Shown one piece after another: positions 32,719 to 46,600 of a stretch of DNA of 64,000 nucleotides. A program made the translations under genes and the position numbers. This DNA comes from Conchocele bisecta. Taxonomy: Eukaryota > Mollusca > Bivalvia > Lucinida > Thyasiridae. The notes under the pieces were generated by a model. That model was not told where the DNA came from. It made no database searches and saw only the letters and a list, made by a program, of their open reading frames with translations. Positions within the stretch are counted from its first letter, which is position 1. The number at the start of each line of letters is the position of its first letter. The stretch spans positions 21,813,505 to 21,877,504 of the forward strand of contig CM055274.1 in the NCBI GenBank assembly GCA_029237695.1, given 5' to 3'.

Positions 32719-34945
32719 GTCACGCCATATTTGCCACAGACTATGCATGTGTGTGGTAGAGAACTCGTTGACTGCGTGTGCTGGTTTCGCTAGGGAAAAG
32801 ACCCCTTTTAGTATTACGGATGTCCACTATCCGTGCCGGACGAGTTTGTCCGCGTGTCAGTTGTTCACCAGATAAGGGACCTTCTGTAGGTGAAGCCAGT
32901 ATATAGCGCGGACCATACCATGATCTACCCTGTTATGTATGCTACGGGTTGGTGTTTCAGCATAGCCTGGTACTGGCCAACACGGATATATCAGATCCCA
33001 TACTGGTGATGCTTTGTGTCATGATATTTCCGTAAATGACCACGATATTTGAGCTTAGTATGTGCTACACTCTCATTTGAGTGTATAGCCGTAGGACCGA
33101 TATGGAGGGGTTTGGCGGGGCCAAAAAGCGACCTTCGCATTGTCGAGACCAGTCGAGTAGATTTCGGATTATGAGATCTGGGTCTATAGTGTGCAGATTT
33201 ATGGTAGTGTGGGATATACCATGTTGGATGGTATTTATTCTACGAGGGTTGTACACTAGTTGGGTTGAATTTATGGCGTGGGAACATATATTTATGCCAA
33301 ATATAACCCACGGGTGAAATGGCAAAAGCCATGGTTTTGTAGTATTTATGTTAGATGTCGAACGAGGGGTAGGCATATTCATTATTCCGTGCATGGTTTC
33401 ACTGGTGCATATATAAGCGATGTCTCGCTATGTGTTGGTGGGACACATATTTTCTGGTAACAGAAAGATAGTACTGTATTCACCAGTGACACGGAGGATT
33501 TTGGAATGTACCTACAACATTTTATTTCAGCTGTGATTTGCCGTTGTTCGATTCCCGTTTTAGTCCGTTGTGCATCCTGTCTGTCTGTCTGTGCGTATTC
33601 GTCCAGTAATTGGAGGCTCAATTCATTTTGTAGCCTCTTGAGATCGCTCCAGCGGGCAACATTGGACGTTTTGCTCCACTCGTTGAGGGCAGACCCCAGT
33701 CAGTGCAGAGTACAAGGTCGTCCGAGTGTCCGTACTTCTGTCTGGCGCAGTGTGTGTAGCAGCTCCGGGTACAGGCCTGTATAGAGCAGTGTGTGATAGC
33801 TACATCGCGTTCAGCAGACAGTCACAGCCATAGTTTAGTGAAGTGAAACGCCATACACACATATCATATCATTATACTACCACCGAGTTGAATGTCACCT
33901 AAGTGAACTTTTCCCGGCGTCTTAGCCAACGTGATAATCGCCATTTGTATTATATCGGAACTTTACATCCGGTCTACCACTTCCGGTATTACAACCCATT
34001 GATTCACCATGGATACTTTACATCCGGTCCACCACATCCGGGTTGCTACAGTCGAGTGATGCCATAGGAACTTTACCTCTGGTCCACCATTTCCGGAAAT
34101 AATACTACCTGTGGAATTTTACTTCCGGTACCAGCTTCCGGAACATTATCGTTATTGACTATCATGTGATGTAACCACATCCGGCTTTGACTTTGACATT
34201 CATACTTTGGAAATATATTTCACAGGCAATACACATGTATACTTTGATAGTGTATGGTAATACTCCTATCATGGCATATCATGGCTAAAGGATTGTAGTA
34301 AGACCACATATATTGTTTATGGATTAATCCACTTGAAGTTGGATTATAGCCATATTGTTGACTAGACCTCATAATGCGGGTGAGACAGACATTGGGACCT
34401 TGATACTCAGAGGTTACCACTATCTATTGAGATACGCCAGCACTGGGGTAGCTCAGATGATTGTCATTTGTCCTCCAATGTTCGTTCTGCCATGTTGTAC
34501 TTGTATGTTATTTCACTTTGATTAGCAATCATCAAAGTACTTGTGCATTCATACTATTGTCCACCTCGGGACCATTGAGATACCACATACTGAGTTTATT
34601 CGTCTATAGCTTTTTAAGTTGCGTCAAAATATAACAGTCGATTGGCTTACAACCTTGTAATTGAATGGTATCATGCACAGTACAGTGATGTTCGCATATC
34701 AATGTATCATGTATTCCTGTGTGTTCCCCATGTAATATAGTGTACATTATAAGTGATTAAGTGACTACGTGTACTTATCTACTCTAGCCTATCCCTTACA
34801 CTTCAACTGCATTGTTACCACTTTTCGTTCGTCAGATCAAGCTATATTGGCCATAACGTCATAACAATTGAAGGATACTTGGTTCATATGATAATAGGGG
34901 AGACAATTTGTCTCGATCATTCCTGACCTTGGTAATGACCTTCAC
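32719..34945. mobile_element. 2.2-kb insertion in unit B, LTR-like
   Basis: Not present in unit A, where about 190 bases (15,320-15,505) lie instead. It starts TGTCACGCC and ends near CTTCACA, which fits the TGT...ACA ends of some LTRs, but I see no clean target duplication. Inside are a TATA-type box (CATATATAAGCG near 33,407), a GC-richer tract with CTGTCTGTCTG (33,540-33,790), and four copies of a motif with TTTACATCCGGTC and CACTTCCGG (33,962-34,160). No gag, protease, reverse transcriptase or transposase frame is visible. A large solo LTR or another non-autonomous element is the best guess. Confidence 0.45.
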
Positions 34946-35158
34946 AATAATTATTTAGGTAAAATGTCAAACAAACAGGTTTTTTAAAGCCGAATATGCG
35001 GTTCAGAAGATAGAAATTATTGGAAATTTCGTAACAATAAAATCTATTTTGCCATAGAACAGCGTATAATTTATGTAATTGGCCCAAATTACATCTAGAG
35101 TTAAGGCGTGGCTGATGTACAACGTGCCACGCCCCACTCCCCGCTGGCACCAATTGGG

Positions 35159-35236
35159 TTACTGGAAGACTGGCATGAGCGCGGCAACATACATCTCGTC
35201 CAGATCCCGTTTTCTGTTTCCGCTGATGTCCACCGC
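35159..35236 (-). CDS. EPDR copy 2, exon 6 (terminal)
   Basis: Acceptor TTTACAG, 25 codons (AVDISGNRKRDLDEM and on to VFQ), stop TAA. The charged RKRDL(D/E)E core is shared with copy 3, so the tail is under some constraint. The 2.2-kb insertion ends only about 215 bases beyond the stop, so the 3' untranslated region was probably altered. I could not place the poly(A) signal. Confidence 0.8.
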   Translation of the reverse strand, partial: AVDISGNRKRDLDEMYVAALMPVFQ

Positions 35237-37657
35237 CTGTAAATAAACACCTGGCTGTGTAATTGATGGGATTATCGGTCACACTGTGTTTGTAGCTGTG
35301 GCTGGAGAAAATTGACATGGGATTTTGTGGCCAGAGTAGCTCCTGATAAAATAGCACACCCCTGTAGCCTGATAACAATCTATATTCTTTGTTAGAAGCA
35401 TAATAATGGCCACACAGTCTGATTAGGAGCTGCACTGTTTGAAATTCCATCAAAGAAGCACCGATCGTGCTTCACCCATCAAGCCATATGGCTACAAGGG
35501 CCCGTTTCACTAAACTTCGTACGACTAAGACGTTCGCAAGTGCAAATTTAGGATGGTCTGGAAATTTCAATTGATGGATTTACATTTATTTAGCATAGGC
35601 TGCATATGCAGTCTATGCTCAATAAAAGTAAATCCAATAATTGTTTACAAGAAAACACTGTTAATGTGAAATTTGCAGAGTATCATAAGTTTGCACTTAC
35701 GAACATCTTAGTAGTACGAAGTTTAGTGAAACGTGCCCCAGGTGTGTGCTTTTGATCAGGAGCTACAACAACGTTTCATTGATGGAATTGCGAACAGTGC
35801 ACATGCTTATTTGGATCTACACTGGTCGCAAAACCACTAAGCCCCATTTCTCCGTTCACAGTCAAATTTAGGAAATAAATACCTATTGGGAGGTATTTAA
35901 TGGCCAACTAAAAGCAACGTGTCGCTAAAAGATGAGACGATAGCTAATTGTAACATCCATGTACGCACGCTAAGTCTAATTACAAGCCGATTATAATTCA
36001 CCTCCACGAACGGAAAATGGCAGTCCTCAGGAAAATGAGGGATCGTAGTTAATTATTTCCCTTGCCTGTCCAAATTTTATAATTTTGGGTCTAAGTGGTT
36101 GTAAAATGGACTAATGTTGCATGGTTTGTTGTGGAAACGAGTCATTATTATAGTGTTTTGGACTAGTGTCGATCCAGGTCGTCCTATATATCTGCACAAT
36201 CTGATTCGGGACTGCATTGTTTCCCAGATCCATATTTTCACACTTAATAAGTTCATTGCAAACAGTGTAGACCCAGATCAGACTGCACATATGTGCAGTC
36301 TGATCTGGGTCTACCCTGTTCGCAGTATTTAGTTTTGCACTATTCCGTAAGAAACAAACGATAAAATAAAACAGGGGACCGGATCTCAATAAAGATTTAC
36401 AAAGGGAGGTAACTAGCTACGATCCCGCATTGGGAAGCGTGACAAATAATGTTGCTGCACTCCGCTGCAGCGTCGAAATTTCACGTAGAAATAGGCGTCG
36501 GATTCACGATACACGCAGAAGATACTGTATTGTAATAAACAGTTTTTCATCCAAATTTCTTGCACCGGTTACTACATGTATATCTTCAATTAAACCACTT
36601 TACACTGGGCCATATTGAAAAGTAACTGTGCAAAACTCCCGTAACCGCCGTAGCATGTGCCACTGTGACTGGAGAAATGGGGCTTATGGGATTTGTGACC
36701 AGTGTAGCTCCAGATTAAATAGCACACTCCTGTAGTTAGCGGTCCATATTGTTTGATGGGTGAAGCATGATTGGTGATTCGTTGATGGAACGGCGAACAG
36801 TGCAGATCCTGATCAGACGGTGCGGATGCACATGTTGATATGGATCCACGTTGGTCGCTATCTCATAAGCCTCATTTCTCCAGTCACAGCCATTAGACAC
36901 AGGGGCGCCGGAAGCATTATACAATTGGTCCGGCGAATCTAGTGTGTGGACCCGCTACCCACCCAAAGTGTCTGTTGTTACCACTCAGTTGAACCGTCTC
37001 GCCGAATCACATGGAGTGTCTAATATGTATCTCTCGCTTACGATAATCACGGTTCATGATTACACAGCACTGAAAGTCTTCATCTACCAGGATTAAACTG
37101 GAATCTCTCTTAACCGGACACCCTGGGAACCTCCAAGGATGTCAGGTTTAGATCGGTTCCATCGTACTTACGTTATTACATGCAGTCGGTACGGAAAATG
37201 CGCCGACAGTGTTGTAGTTATGTTTCACGTCCGCATATGTGTATGAAATCATTTCGAAGTTACCTGGAATAGATGGAAAATATATATGTGAGTATGAAGA
37301 TATATTACATACTGCCCAGTGATTTACTGTGATTCTGGAGGGATTTAATTCCTTGAAGGAAATAGTTCCTCCTAGACGTTCGCGAGACTTAAATGACGTC
37401 ACGTTTTGACGTCATTTCCGGCAAGATAAATAATTCACACGCTAACGTCAAAATTGTTTGACAACGTTATGAAACTGGTCTAAGAGCAAATTTCACATTT
37501 TACGAAAAGCATGTACAATTTATTCCACTACCATTGTGAACTACCGAATGTATTTCCCTTTGAAAATATTTCCCTTCGTCGCTCCGCACTCGTTTCTTTG
37601 TCCGATTTCCAGATGTCTCGGGAACTAAATCCGGTATTTGAAAATGTCAGTTGAGTA

Positions 37658-37698
<41 letters not shown>

Positions 37699-40600
37699 TA
37701 TACTCTTCAGGGTATTATGTGACGTTATGGAACCTGTAACTTAGAGTTAATTCTTTATTTTGTATTATACTTGCACTCAGACATTCTACAACTATAATAT
37801 ATATATATAAAGTTAATACTGAAGCGAAATTAGAACAGACTATACTGGTTCTTTGCTGTTTGCTACTTTTTCTTATACATGTAAGTCAATATTTGTCCAG
37901 AGTCAATTAGTCAATCAGCCTGCATCCAACCATTATTTTGGCTACCTGAATCTTAACTATTTTTAGATGTGGGTCAGGTTAACTTCTAACATGTTGTATA
38001 TAAAAGTTTGCATCAACCGTTGGTTGCCTAACTTATTTTAAGACAACAACAATTAATGTAACCGTTTGGACCGTACATGTTGTGTTGCAACATGTTTCAT
38101 CCAACATCCATCCGTTCATCCAAGTGTTGATGTTGACTAAGTTATTTTTAGACCGATTTAGCTATTTTGCAACCTGATTCAACATGTTTCTGCATTTCAT
38201 CCTTCATCCAACCGTTGAACCATTGAAATGTTGAAACATTCCGTTGCATTGCAAAACTTTTCATCAATACACAACCGTTTTCCGTTGAATCGTTGAAAGG
38301 TTGAACTGTCCTGTTGCGTTGCATCTTTTCATCTATACGCAATCGTTTTTACGTTGAACTGTTGAAATGTTGATCCGTGCGAACCATACAACCGTTGTGT
38401 TGTTGATCTGTTGAGATGTTTTGTTAAAGTTATTTTTAGACAGATTTAGCTTAATGCAACCATTCAACATGTTGACAACACCTTTGTCCAAAATGGGTAC
38501 ATGTTTAAGCTCTGTTGTAAATTAAGTTTCACTGGTTCTTGAAACAATTATGGTGAAAACTTATCAAATATAAGGTCATTGTGACTTCATTACACTTGTA
38601 ATTTGCTTGAGAAGTTTACTTTTGGCATAGTTTCATTTTACAACATTGTACAGATTTCATCCAACCATCCAACCTTTGAGTTCTGTTGTGCAGTGGAGTT
38701 GTTATCAACCAACATTCCCAACAATCATCCATGACCCAGTTGAGGCCAGGTCAGTGACTCAATTTGGAGTCATGAATATGAGCAATCTATTTTTATCACT
38801 GTTGGATGCTGCAACAGATTCTGTTGAAACCCTGCTAGATCATTTTATATTATTATTTAACCTTTTATATCAGTCATATTATAGGAAACTTGTATTTTTT
38901 AGGTTAGTTCTACGTTATTTCTATCATAATTTGCAATAATATCTGTTTATTTAAGTTTGTTGTCTGCAACATGCGTTGGTGGTGACTTCCATTTTTATCA
39001 ACATCATCAACATGTTGAAGGTTGCAGTATAAAAGCAAGACTCGAGCCTGGGAAGAGGGGCTGTATTCTGTATTCTGTGTTCTGGACTAACAGTGTCAAC
39101 TTCTAGAAATAAATAAGAAATTATAAATAGTTGACTCTGCAATTATTTTGAAAAATGAAAATTAGTTTGATCAAATGGCGTCAATATTCAGATCTTGGAG
39201 TGTACATTTAAAATTAAGAACTTGTCTTTATACATGGCTGTGGACAGCACATTTTCGAGATATTGAAAAAGTGTAATTTACCTGTGAAAATAAATAGTCA
39301 GATAGTGATTTTTATACATCTCTGAATTTGTTGTTTTGGACTCTGTATTTTGTCGAGAAAATTAGATTTAGACTGTTTTGACCATATTTTGACAAATGAA
39401 AGTTAATTGTGCTATTATCACGACAAGTACATGTAGTTAGAAATTATAATAAAATAATTACTCTTCAGTTTGTGTTTAAGTAGTGAAATAACATCCTACA
39501 AAAGTTTGTGTTGTTGTGACATGGCTCACAACTGGTGGCAGCAAAACATAAAAATTAACAGGTGGAAAACGTGACAGTTATTCTTCCTACTACTGATCAT
39601 CCTTTCGTCCGTCCATCACAGATCGTTCGTCTGTTCGTCTGTCCATCTTCGAGATACCAGTTCAACTTCTTATTCTTAAAGTTTACGCAACAATACTTTA
39701 TTTTGTATTATACTTGCACTCAGACATTCTACAACTATAATATATATATATATATATTATAGTTGTAGAATGTCTGAGTGCAAGTATAATACAAAATAAA
39801 GTATTAACTCTAAGTTACAGGTTCCATAACGTCACATAATACCCTGAAGAGTCTACAGAAAGCGGTAGGGTTTAAGGTTTACATTAATTAGTATTAAATA
39901 CGTCATGAGGTAAGTCATGAAACCTGTAACTTAGAGTTCTTACTTTCTTTATATATTATACTTGCACTTAGGCATTCTATAAGTATATTAATATACGCAT
40001 ATATATCATATGTGAGTATGAATGCAGGAATTGGGAGTACGGCATTTGCGACCAGTGTGAACCGAGGTCAGAATGCGCATCCGCGGAGTCTGACCAGGGT
40101 CTGCACCGTGGTTCATACCGTTAGTAAAAGAAATTCGTAAAATGCCTTTTCCCATACATACAATGGGGTCAGCGTGTAAGTGCACACACGAACGAACACG
40201 ACAGGTTGGTTCCAACCTGTCGTGTTCGTTCGTGTGTGCACTTACACGCTGACCCCACCGTATGCAAAATTCGCGTGTCACAATAGATATACGTATAGTT
40301 CATATTGTTGTAATTGGATTCCGCCATTCAACCATAGTCATGTGTTCCCCATGTTACATGGGATGTAATTTTGAGTATTTGAGTTGAGTTGATAGAAACA
40401 TGCTTTAGAAATACATGGATATCATCGCCATCATTGTGTACACTGTAAATGGTGTCAGCATGAACACCATGTAGAGGCGGTTTTTGTAACCGGGGGGGGG
40501 GGGGTGGGTTTGCAAAGTGCTGCTCTAAATGGTGTTTATGCTGGCACCATTTACAGAGCATACAATATGATGGCGATGATAACCATGTAATAATTGGCGG

Positions 40601-43600
40601 CCCGGTTTTTGTAAACCCGGTTACAAAAACCGGGGTTTACAATAACCGTTGACGACGTACGTAACCCCAACTAGTAATACAATGTACCATGTAATAATTG
40701 GCGGCCCGGTTTTTTGTAAACCCGGTTACAAAAACCGGGGTTTACAATAACCGTTGACGACGTACGTAACCCCAACTAGTAATACAATGTACATGTATTG
40801 CGATACGTGAGATATGATTGCCTAAAAATTGAAATAAAGTATGTTTGGGCCTGACCCGACGTTCTAAGTTCGATACTCAAGATTTTGGGCGGTGGCTGAG
40901 TGTATTTTTAAATGTAATAGACTTTTCAATGCATAAGGTTTACAAAAACCGGGGGTTACAAAAACCGTTGACGTACGTCAACGGTTTTTGTAACCCCCGG
41001 TTTTTGTAACCGGGTTTACAAAAACCGGGGGCTTACAAAAACCGGCTATGCACACCCCGACTTGGCTTGCTATAGTATGTGAATATATACCATCTGGTGT
41101 ATTGCCGTAGGAGTTTTGTGAGATCGGTGTGCAGTCGTCAGAGGTGACGGTGTATATACTCGTCTTTTCGCCGTCCATGCCGAAGAACGTGTCTGTCAAC
41201 AGGGATTTGCTGCGGGACCCCAGTTGGAAGGAGGCAGCGTAGGAGTAGTTGCCTACGATATATCACGATATGTGTTCTGATAATTGAGACATGCCATACG
41301 ATTTTCTACCTGAGAACATGTGCGATATTTCATGAAATGTATTTACAGAAAATGTGATATTCTCTGTAAATTACGTCGAAAGATGACGCAATTTGTATAG
41401 CACATGCGGAATAGTATTCGGCATTTGCTATGAAAATTGTTTAATCTTTCTACGTCATCTTTCTACGTCATTTACGGATAATATCGTAAATTTTGTAAAT
41501 ATTTTTAATGAGATATTAGAGAGGTTTCACTGTACTTTGGTGGTTTCTGATATGTACCGCAGACATGTACACATGTGGCCGTGACTGGGTAAATTGGGCT
41601 TATGGTTTGTTCCATCAGTGTAGGTACAAATGTATCCGCACGAACTGATCAGGAGCTGCACTGTTCGCCACTCTATCACGAAGACATAATTCAAGCTTCT
41701 AACAAGTAATATATAGAGAATAGTAGGTTAGTGCCGTGAATGGGAAAAATATTCGGCAAGGCTCAAGAATTTCTTTATTTCTCATCAGAAGTATATGTTG
41801 TGACCACTCATTTGAACCGTCTCGCCGATACGGTTCAAATGAGTGGTCACAACATATACTTTGGTTCAGAAATAAGGAAAATAGATAGAGAATAGTAGGT
41901 TAGTGCCGTTGACGGGATAAAACTCGTTATCAGGCTAGATGAGTGTGCTATTTGATCAGGAGATACACTATAGTCTGTTTCACAAATCCTGCGCAAATGT
42001 TACGGCTATATAAACAATGCAAAAACAATACTTTTTTTCAATAATATTATTTTTCATCAAAATTTAAGAATTAACATTTTTTTCATTTCCTGAAATTTGG
42101 TGCAATATTGATTTTATTGCGAAAAAAATGTCCCCATGTTAAATCCTCATACACATCTTCACAGATAAATAGTGGACCAAAATTTAACTTTTGTTTTTGT
42201 CTCCACCTCGATGTTTTCCACCTCCCTTTTTCCCATTATTAAATTCCCATAGAAAAATCAACTATTTGTAATAAAATCAATACTTGACCAAGTTTCACGA
42301 AATAAAAAAAGGTTAATTCTGCAATTTGGATAACATTTATATAAACGATAAGTGTTTGCATTGTTTATATAGCCGTCAAATTTGGATAGCTTTCGTGAAA
42401 CAGACAGTAGTCACAAATCCCATAAGCCCCATTTATTATATACCTACCCATGAAATACATAGTTATACGATGTAAATACATAGCTATACGATGTAAATAC
42501 ATAGTTATACGATGTAAATACATAGTTATACGATGTAAATAAAACTCATATGTTCTCATCGAGGAAATAAACAACTTCCAGTGAAAATACGACTACTCCG
42601 CTATCTATATTCATAACGCGCATCTGCAGTGCCGGACTGCAAATAGGCTGCAAATACACATTCATTACCGTATACAGTCTAAAAAACTGCTAATTTCCAT
42701 GGAGCTGTATATAATAAATAGAATATTCATATTTTTGCAACGAATATGACATATAATTATGTTCATCATGTGGTGTGAAATGTCCATATTTCACACCACT
42801 CGATGAACATATATGTCATACTCGTTGCAGAAATATGAATATCCTCTATTTCTTCAGTCACAGCCACACATAGCTTACAACTCTCTGGGTCTCAGCTATG
42901 CCTAGAAAGTGGAGAAACAGAACATGAAAATAAAACAGTTTAATGGTAGATTAGTATCATATTTCTGAAAAATTTGGTAATCCACTCTGAAACCTGAATT
43001 CAACATAATAATTATATTAAGTCGCCTGTAAGAAAAATAGGGATTGTTAGAAAAACGTTTTATAATACTGAACTATAACTAGCGCTTTCCGCGTTTTCAG
43101 CGTTTTCAACGCTATCAGCCTATAGTCTGTTTCACGAAAGCTGCCCAAATTTTACGGCTATATAGACAATTGAAAAACAATATTATTTTCGATAGCATTA
43201 AATTAAAGGAACATTTAAGAATGAGCCTTCTTTTTATTTCGTGAAATTTGGTCAAATATTGATTTTATTGAGAAAACAAAATTTCCCCATGTTAAATCCC
43301 CATAGACATCTTCACGGAGACATCTTCACGGAGTGAAGATGTCTATGGGGATTTAACATGGGGATTTTTTTTTGAATTTCAGAAATACTGGACCGATTTT
43401 TAAAATTTAACTTTTGTTTTCTTAGTTAGATCATTTCCAAGCTATCTAGTCAGGTTTCGGAGTCAATTTCCAAAATTTTTCGTTTTTTTTACTCGTCCCA
43501 CACTGCCTTACCTCTTTTTCCCCCATGTTAAATTCCCATAGACAAATCAATTTTTCGTAATAAAATCAATATTTGACCAAATTTCACGAATTAAAAAGAA

Positions 43601-46600
43601 GGTTCATTCTTAAGTTTTCCTTTAATTTAATATTATCGAAAATAATATTGTTTTTGAATTGTCTATATAGCCGTAAAATTTGGACAGCTTTCGTGAAACA
43701 GACTATAGCTATGTTTCAGTAGTATACACTGTACACATGTGTCAGTTCAATCGATCGTTACTAAATCATTGTATTGACATTAATTACACTAGCTGGGAAT
43801 TGCTATCTACATTTAGTATAGTATTATCATTTCTAAACAAACAAAAATAAAGAAATTTCACAAGTTGTGCCTTACTGGTACATGTACAGAGAAAATGTCA
43901 AATTATGCCAAGCTAAATTATCCCTCCTTTTAATTGAATATAAAGCACGTTTTTGGGAAGGTGATTAAATAAAATGGTGCGATTGATTTACGTAGGTCAT
44001 TTACTATGCATGAAGAGAAAACCACATATTGTCATATTCCGTGGAACCACTCTAAATCGGACACCCTGGGGACCTCCACTGTAATTAAGCACTCCATGAA
44101 CAGCTTTTGTCATTTTAAATCATGAAAATAGACGACAATGAAAGAAATGTCAGTGAAATTAAACACAATGGGGTTGCCAGGGTATCCGGTTTAGAAGGGT
44201 TCTAATGTATAGTTGAGACATCATCTGAGACACAGTCACTTTAAGACACGATACATGGAGGTTAGAGAATACCAAATGATGCGAAATTGCAATGGGGAAA
44301 TGCAAATGTAGTCCGGTATAAAAACAATATTGCGGATGTTTTGAGGTCACAGGCAAAGTTTACTTGCAACTCTTGATCCATTACTACTCAGTTTCACTTT
44401 AGGAACATGTTGGGGTTCTTTTAACACCAGTTTTCAGCATATGTGTAGCATTTAAAAGAAAACAATTATATAGTCAAACTCTTTGGTGTGTTCTAACCTG
44501 GAATGCACGGCCTGTCCAGACTCCGGGTTAAAGTCTTGAAGTAGCAGTTGCCAGCTTCTGTCACAAAGTATTGCTTGTGCTGAAACAAACACGTGTGTCA
44601 ATGTGTGAAATGAAACACATCACACGATGTTTGTTTCTATGCCTGTCGTTGTACGAAACTACGGAGCCCCGCATATGACATGGATTTTTTTTTATTAATT
44701 GGTTGCCACGAAATAACTATTCGTTCCCTCGAATTAACAATTCGTTTCCACGATCCGTGGGAACGAATTGTTATTTCGTGGCAACGAATGAATAAAAAGA
44801 AAATCTTCATCCCCTGCGGGGCTCCGTACAAAACAAATTGCTTTCACTTTGTTTTCCATTCGATTTCGTTTATTTCTTTTGGGAACATTCAGCAGATATG
44901 TGACTGGAGAAATGGGGCTTATAGAGAAAAGTAGGTCAGTGCCGTGAATGGGAAAAAATATCTGGCAAGGCTCAGGAAACGGGATGGGCGAGGCTCTGCC
45001 GAGCACATCCCGTTTCCGTGCCGCGCCAGATATGTTTTCCCATTCACGGCATTAACCTACTATTCTATTTATCCCGTCAACACCTACAAATGGCTGTAAA
45101 ATGCAAAAATTGTATTGACTGGATATCAAAAATGTTTTACGGCACCGTGTTTCACGGCACATAACCACTGTGTTGACGGGATAAATGAGTTTTGCAATCG
45201 AATGTATATCCATATCAGCATGTGCATCCGCACAGTCTAATCTGGATCGGCACTCTTCGCTATTTTATGAACGAAACACCAGCCGCGCTTCTAGCAAGAA
45301 TTATATATCGTTATCAGGCAACAGGAGTTTGTTATTTGATCAGGAGCTACACTGCTCACAAAACGCATAAACCCCAGTTAATCATTCACAACAAATCAAC
45401 GCTGTTTGACTCACCGTGTTGTAATCGTTGAACATGTTCACTTTCTGCCTCTGATGAGTCGTCATGTTCAAGGCGTGGCTCTCGACGGACGTCATGCCGT
45501 TGTCATAGTCATAGTTCAGGTATACGTAGTCCTGCAACAGTGGCGCGTCACGTTTGTGATAAGTTTTCAAGATCAAGGTGTATGATCACGTGGGACTAAC
45601 AACAACAACAAGTACTGAAACTTCCAGAATCCATCCGATTGAAATTACGTATTCTTTTATATTGTTCGTATTACGTAACGGATTTTGATTAAAAATGGCA
45701 CATCAAAGGCGTCTTGTTAAGCGGCATTTGGTGGTATTTGTATTTTCGCCCAAACTTCTGTCGTTCTTGCGAAGAATCGATTTCCGTGTCTCCGACACGA
45801 AAATCGATTCTTTACAAAAACGACATAAGTCTGTGCCAAACTGGACCACCAAATGCATCTCATGAAGACGCGTTTGCTGTGCCATATTTCATCAAAATAC
45901 GTTGCATATTAAGGAAAATATCAAATAATGCTTACTTTGGAGTGGGCGACGTTGTTGTTGTTGTAACCACGTGATCATGCACCTTGAAGATAATATCTAG
46001 CTACAATAATTCGCCTCCGATATGTTATCTACGACTACAATTTGACTCATTAAAAATGTGAGCAACCTAAGTGCATACCCAAACCTGTTGCGTGTAGGTC
46101 AAAATTTAGTAAACTGTATATGTTATACCTTTAAACAACTAATCTTTGATGTAGAACTAGTAAATTGCCAAAAGCCAAAAAGAATAGAACAGGGAAATAA
46201 TATTCCCATGGAAGCCATCTTTTCTCTTCTTGTTGTTCATTTCAATTTCCATGTCTGCATGTTCTGTATGTTCTTTAATAATAATGTATTGATACACACA
46301 GTTTAATATACAAAAATCACTCTTCCATGTGTTACATTAGAGTGATGTGGTTAAATTGCTACACTCGCGAGAGGTATGGAGCGGGATAACAATTTTGTTT
46401 CTACATAATATCATGTGCAAAATCATAGTGGCATATTTCTGCCATCTACATGTACTTAATGTGATAACGTGATTGTTAAGTCGTCTTAATACGATTTGCG
46501 ATTTTTCATGAAAACTGTTTACAAATGCTGTGATATTTTCCGCAAATGACGTCGAAAGATGACGAAATTATCAGAGCAGATGCTGGATAGATTTCCGCAT

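Larger units (their letters stand above)
23627..46165. repeat. Tandem duplication unit B
   Basis: Direct copy of 6,513-23,626, enlarged to 22.5 kb by insertions at 25,040, 29,900, 32,719, 35,909, 37,691, 43,120 and 44,925. It keeps EPDR exons 2-6 in working form and joins on the right to the original intron 1 and exon 1. Confidence 0.85.

Noticed and set aside
33065..33784. Overlapping frames of 78-109 codons in the 2.2-kb insertion
   Set aside because: No gag, integrase, reverse transcriptase or transposase motif in any frame. They overlap on both strands like chance frames.
34917..35453. 178-codon minus-strand frame, the longest in the window
   Set aside because: It reads across EPDR exon 6 in a different frame and continues into intron 5 and M9 repeat sequence. 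The exon's own frame, with splice acceptor and conserved stop, explains the conservation better.
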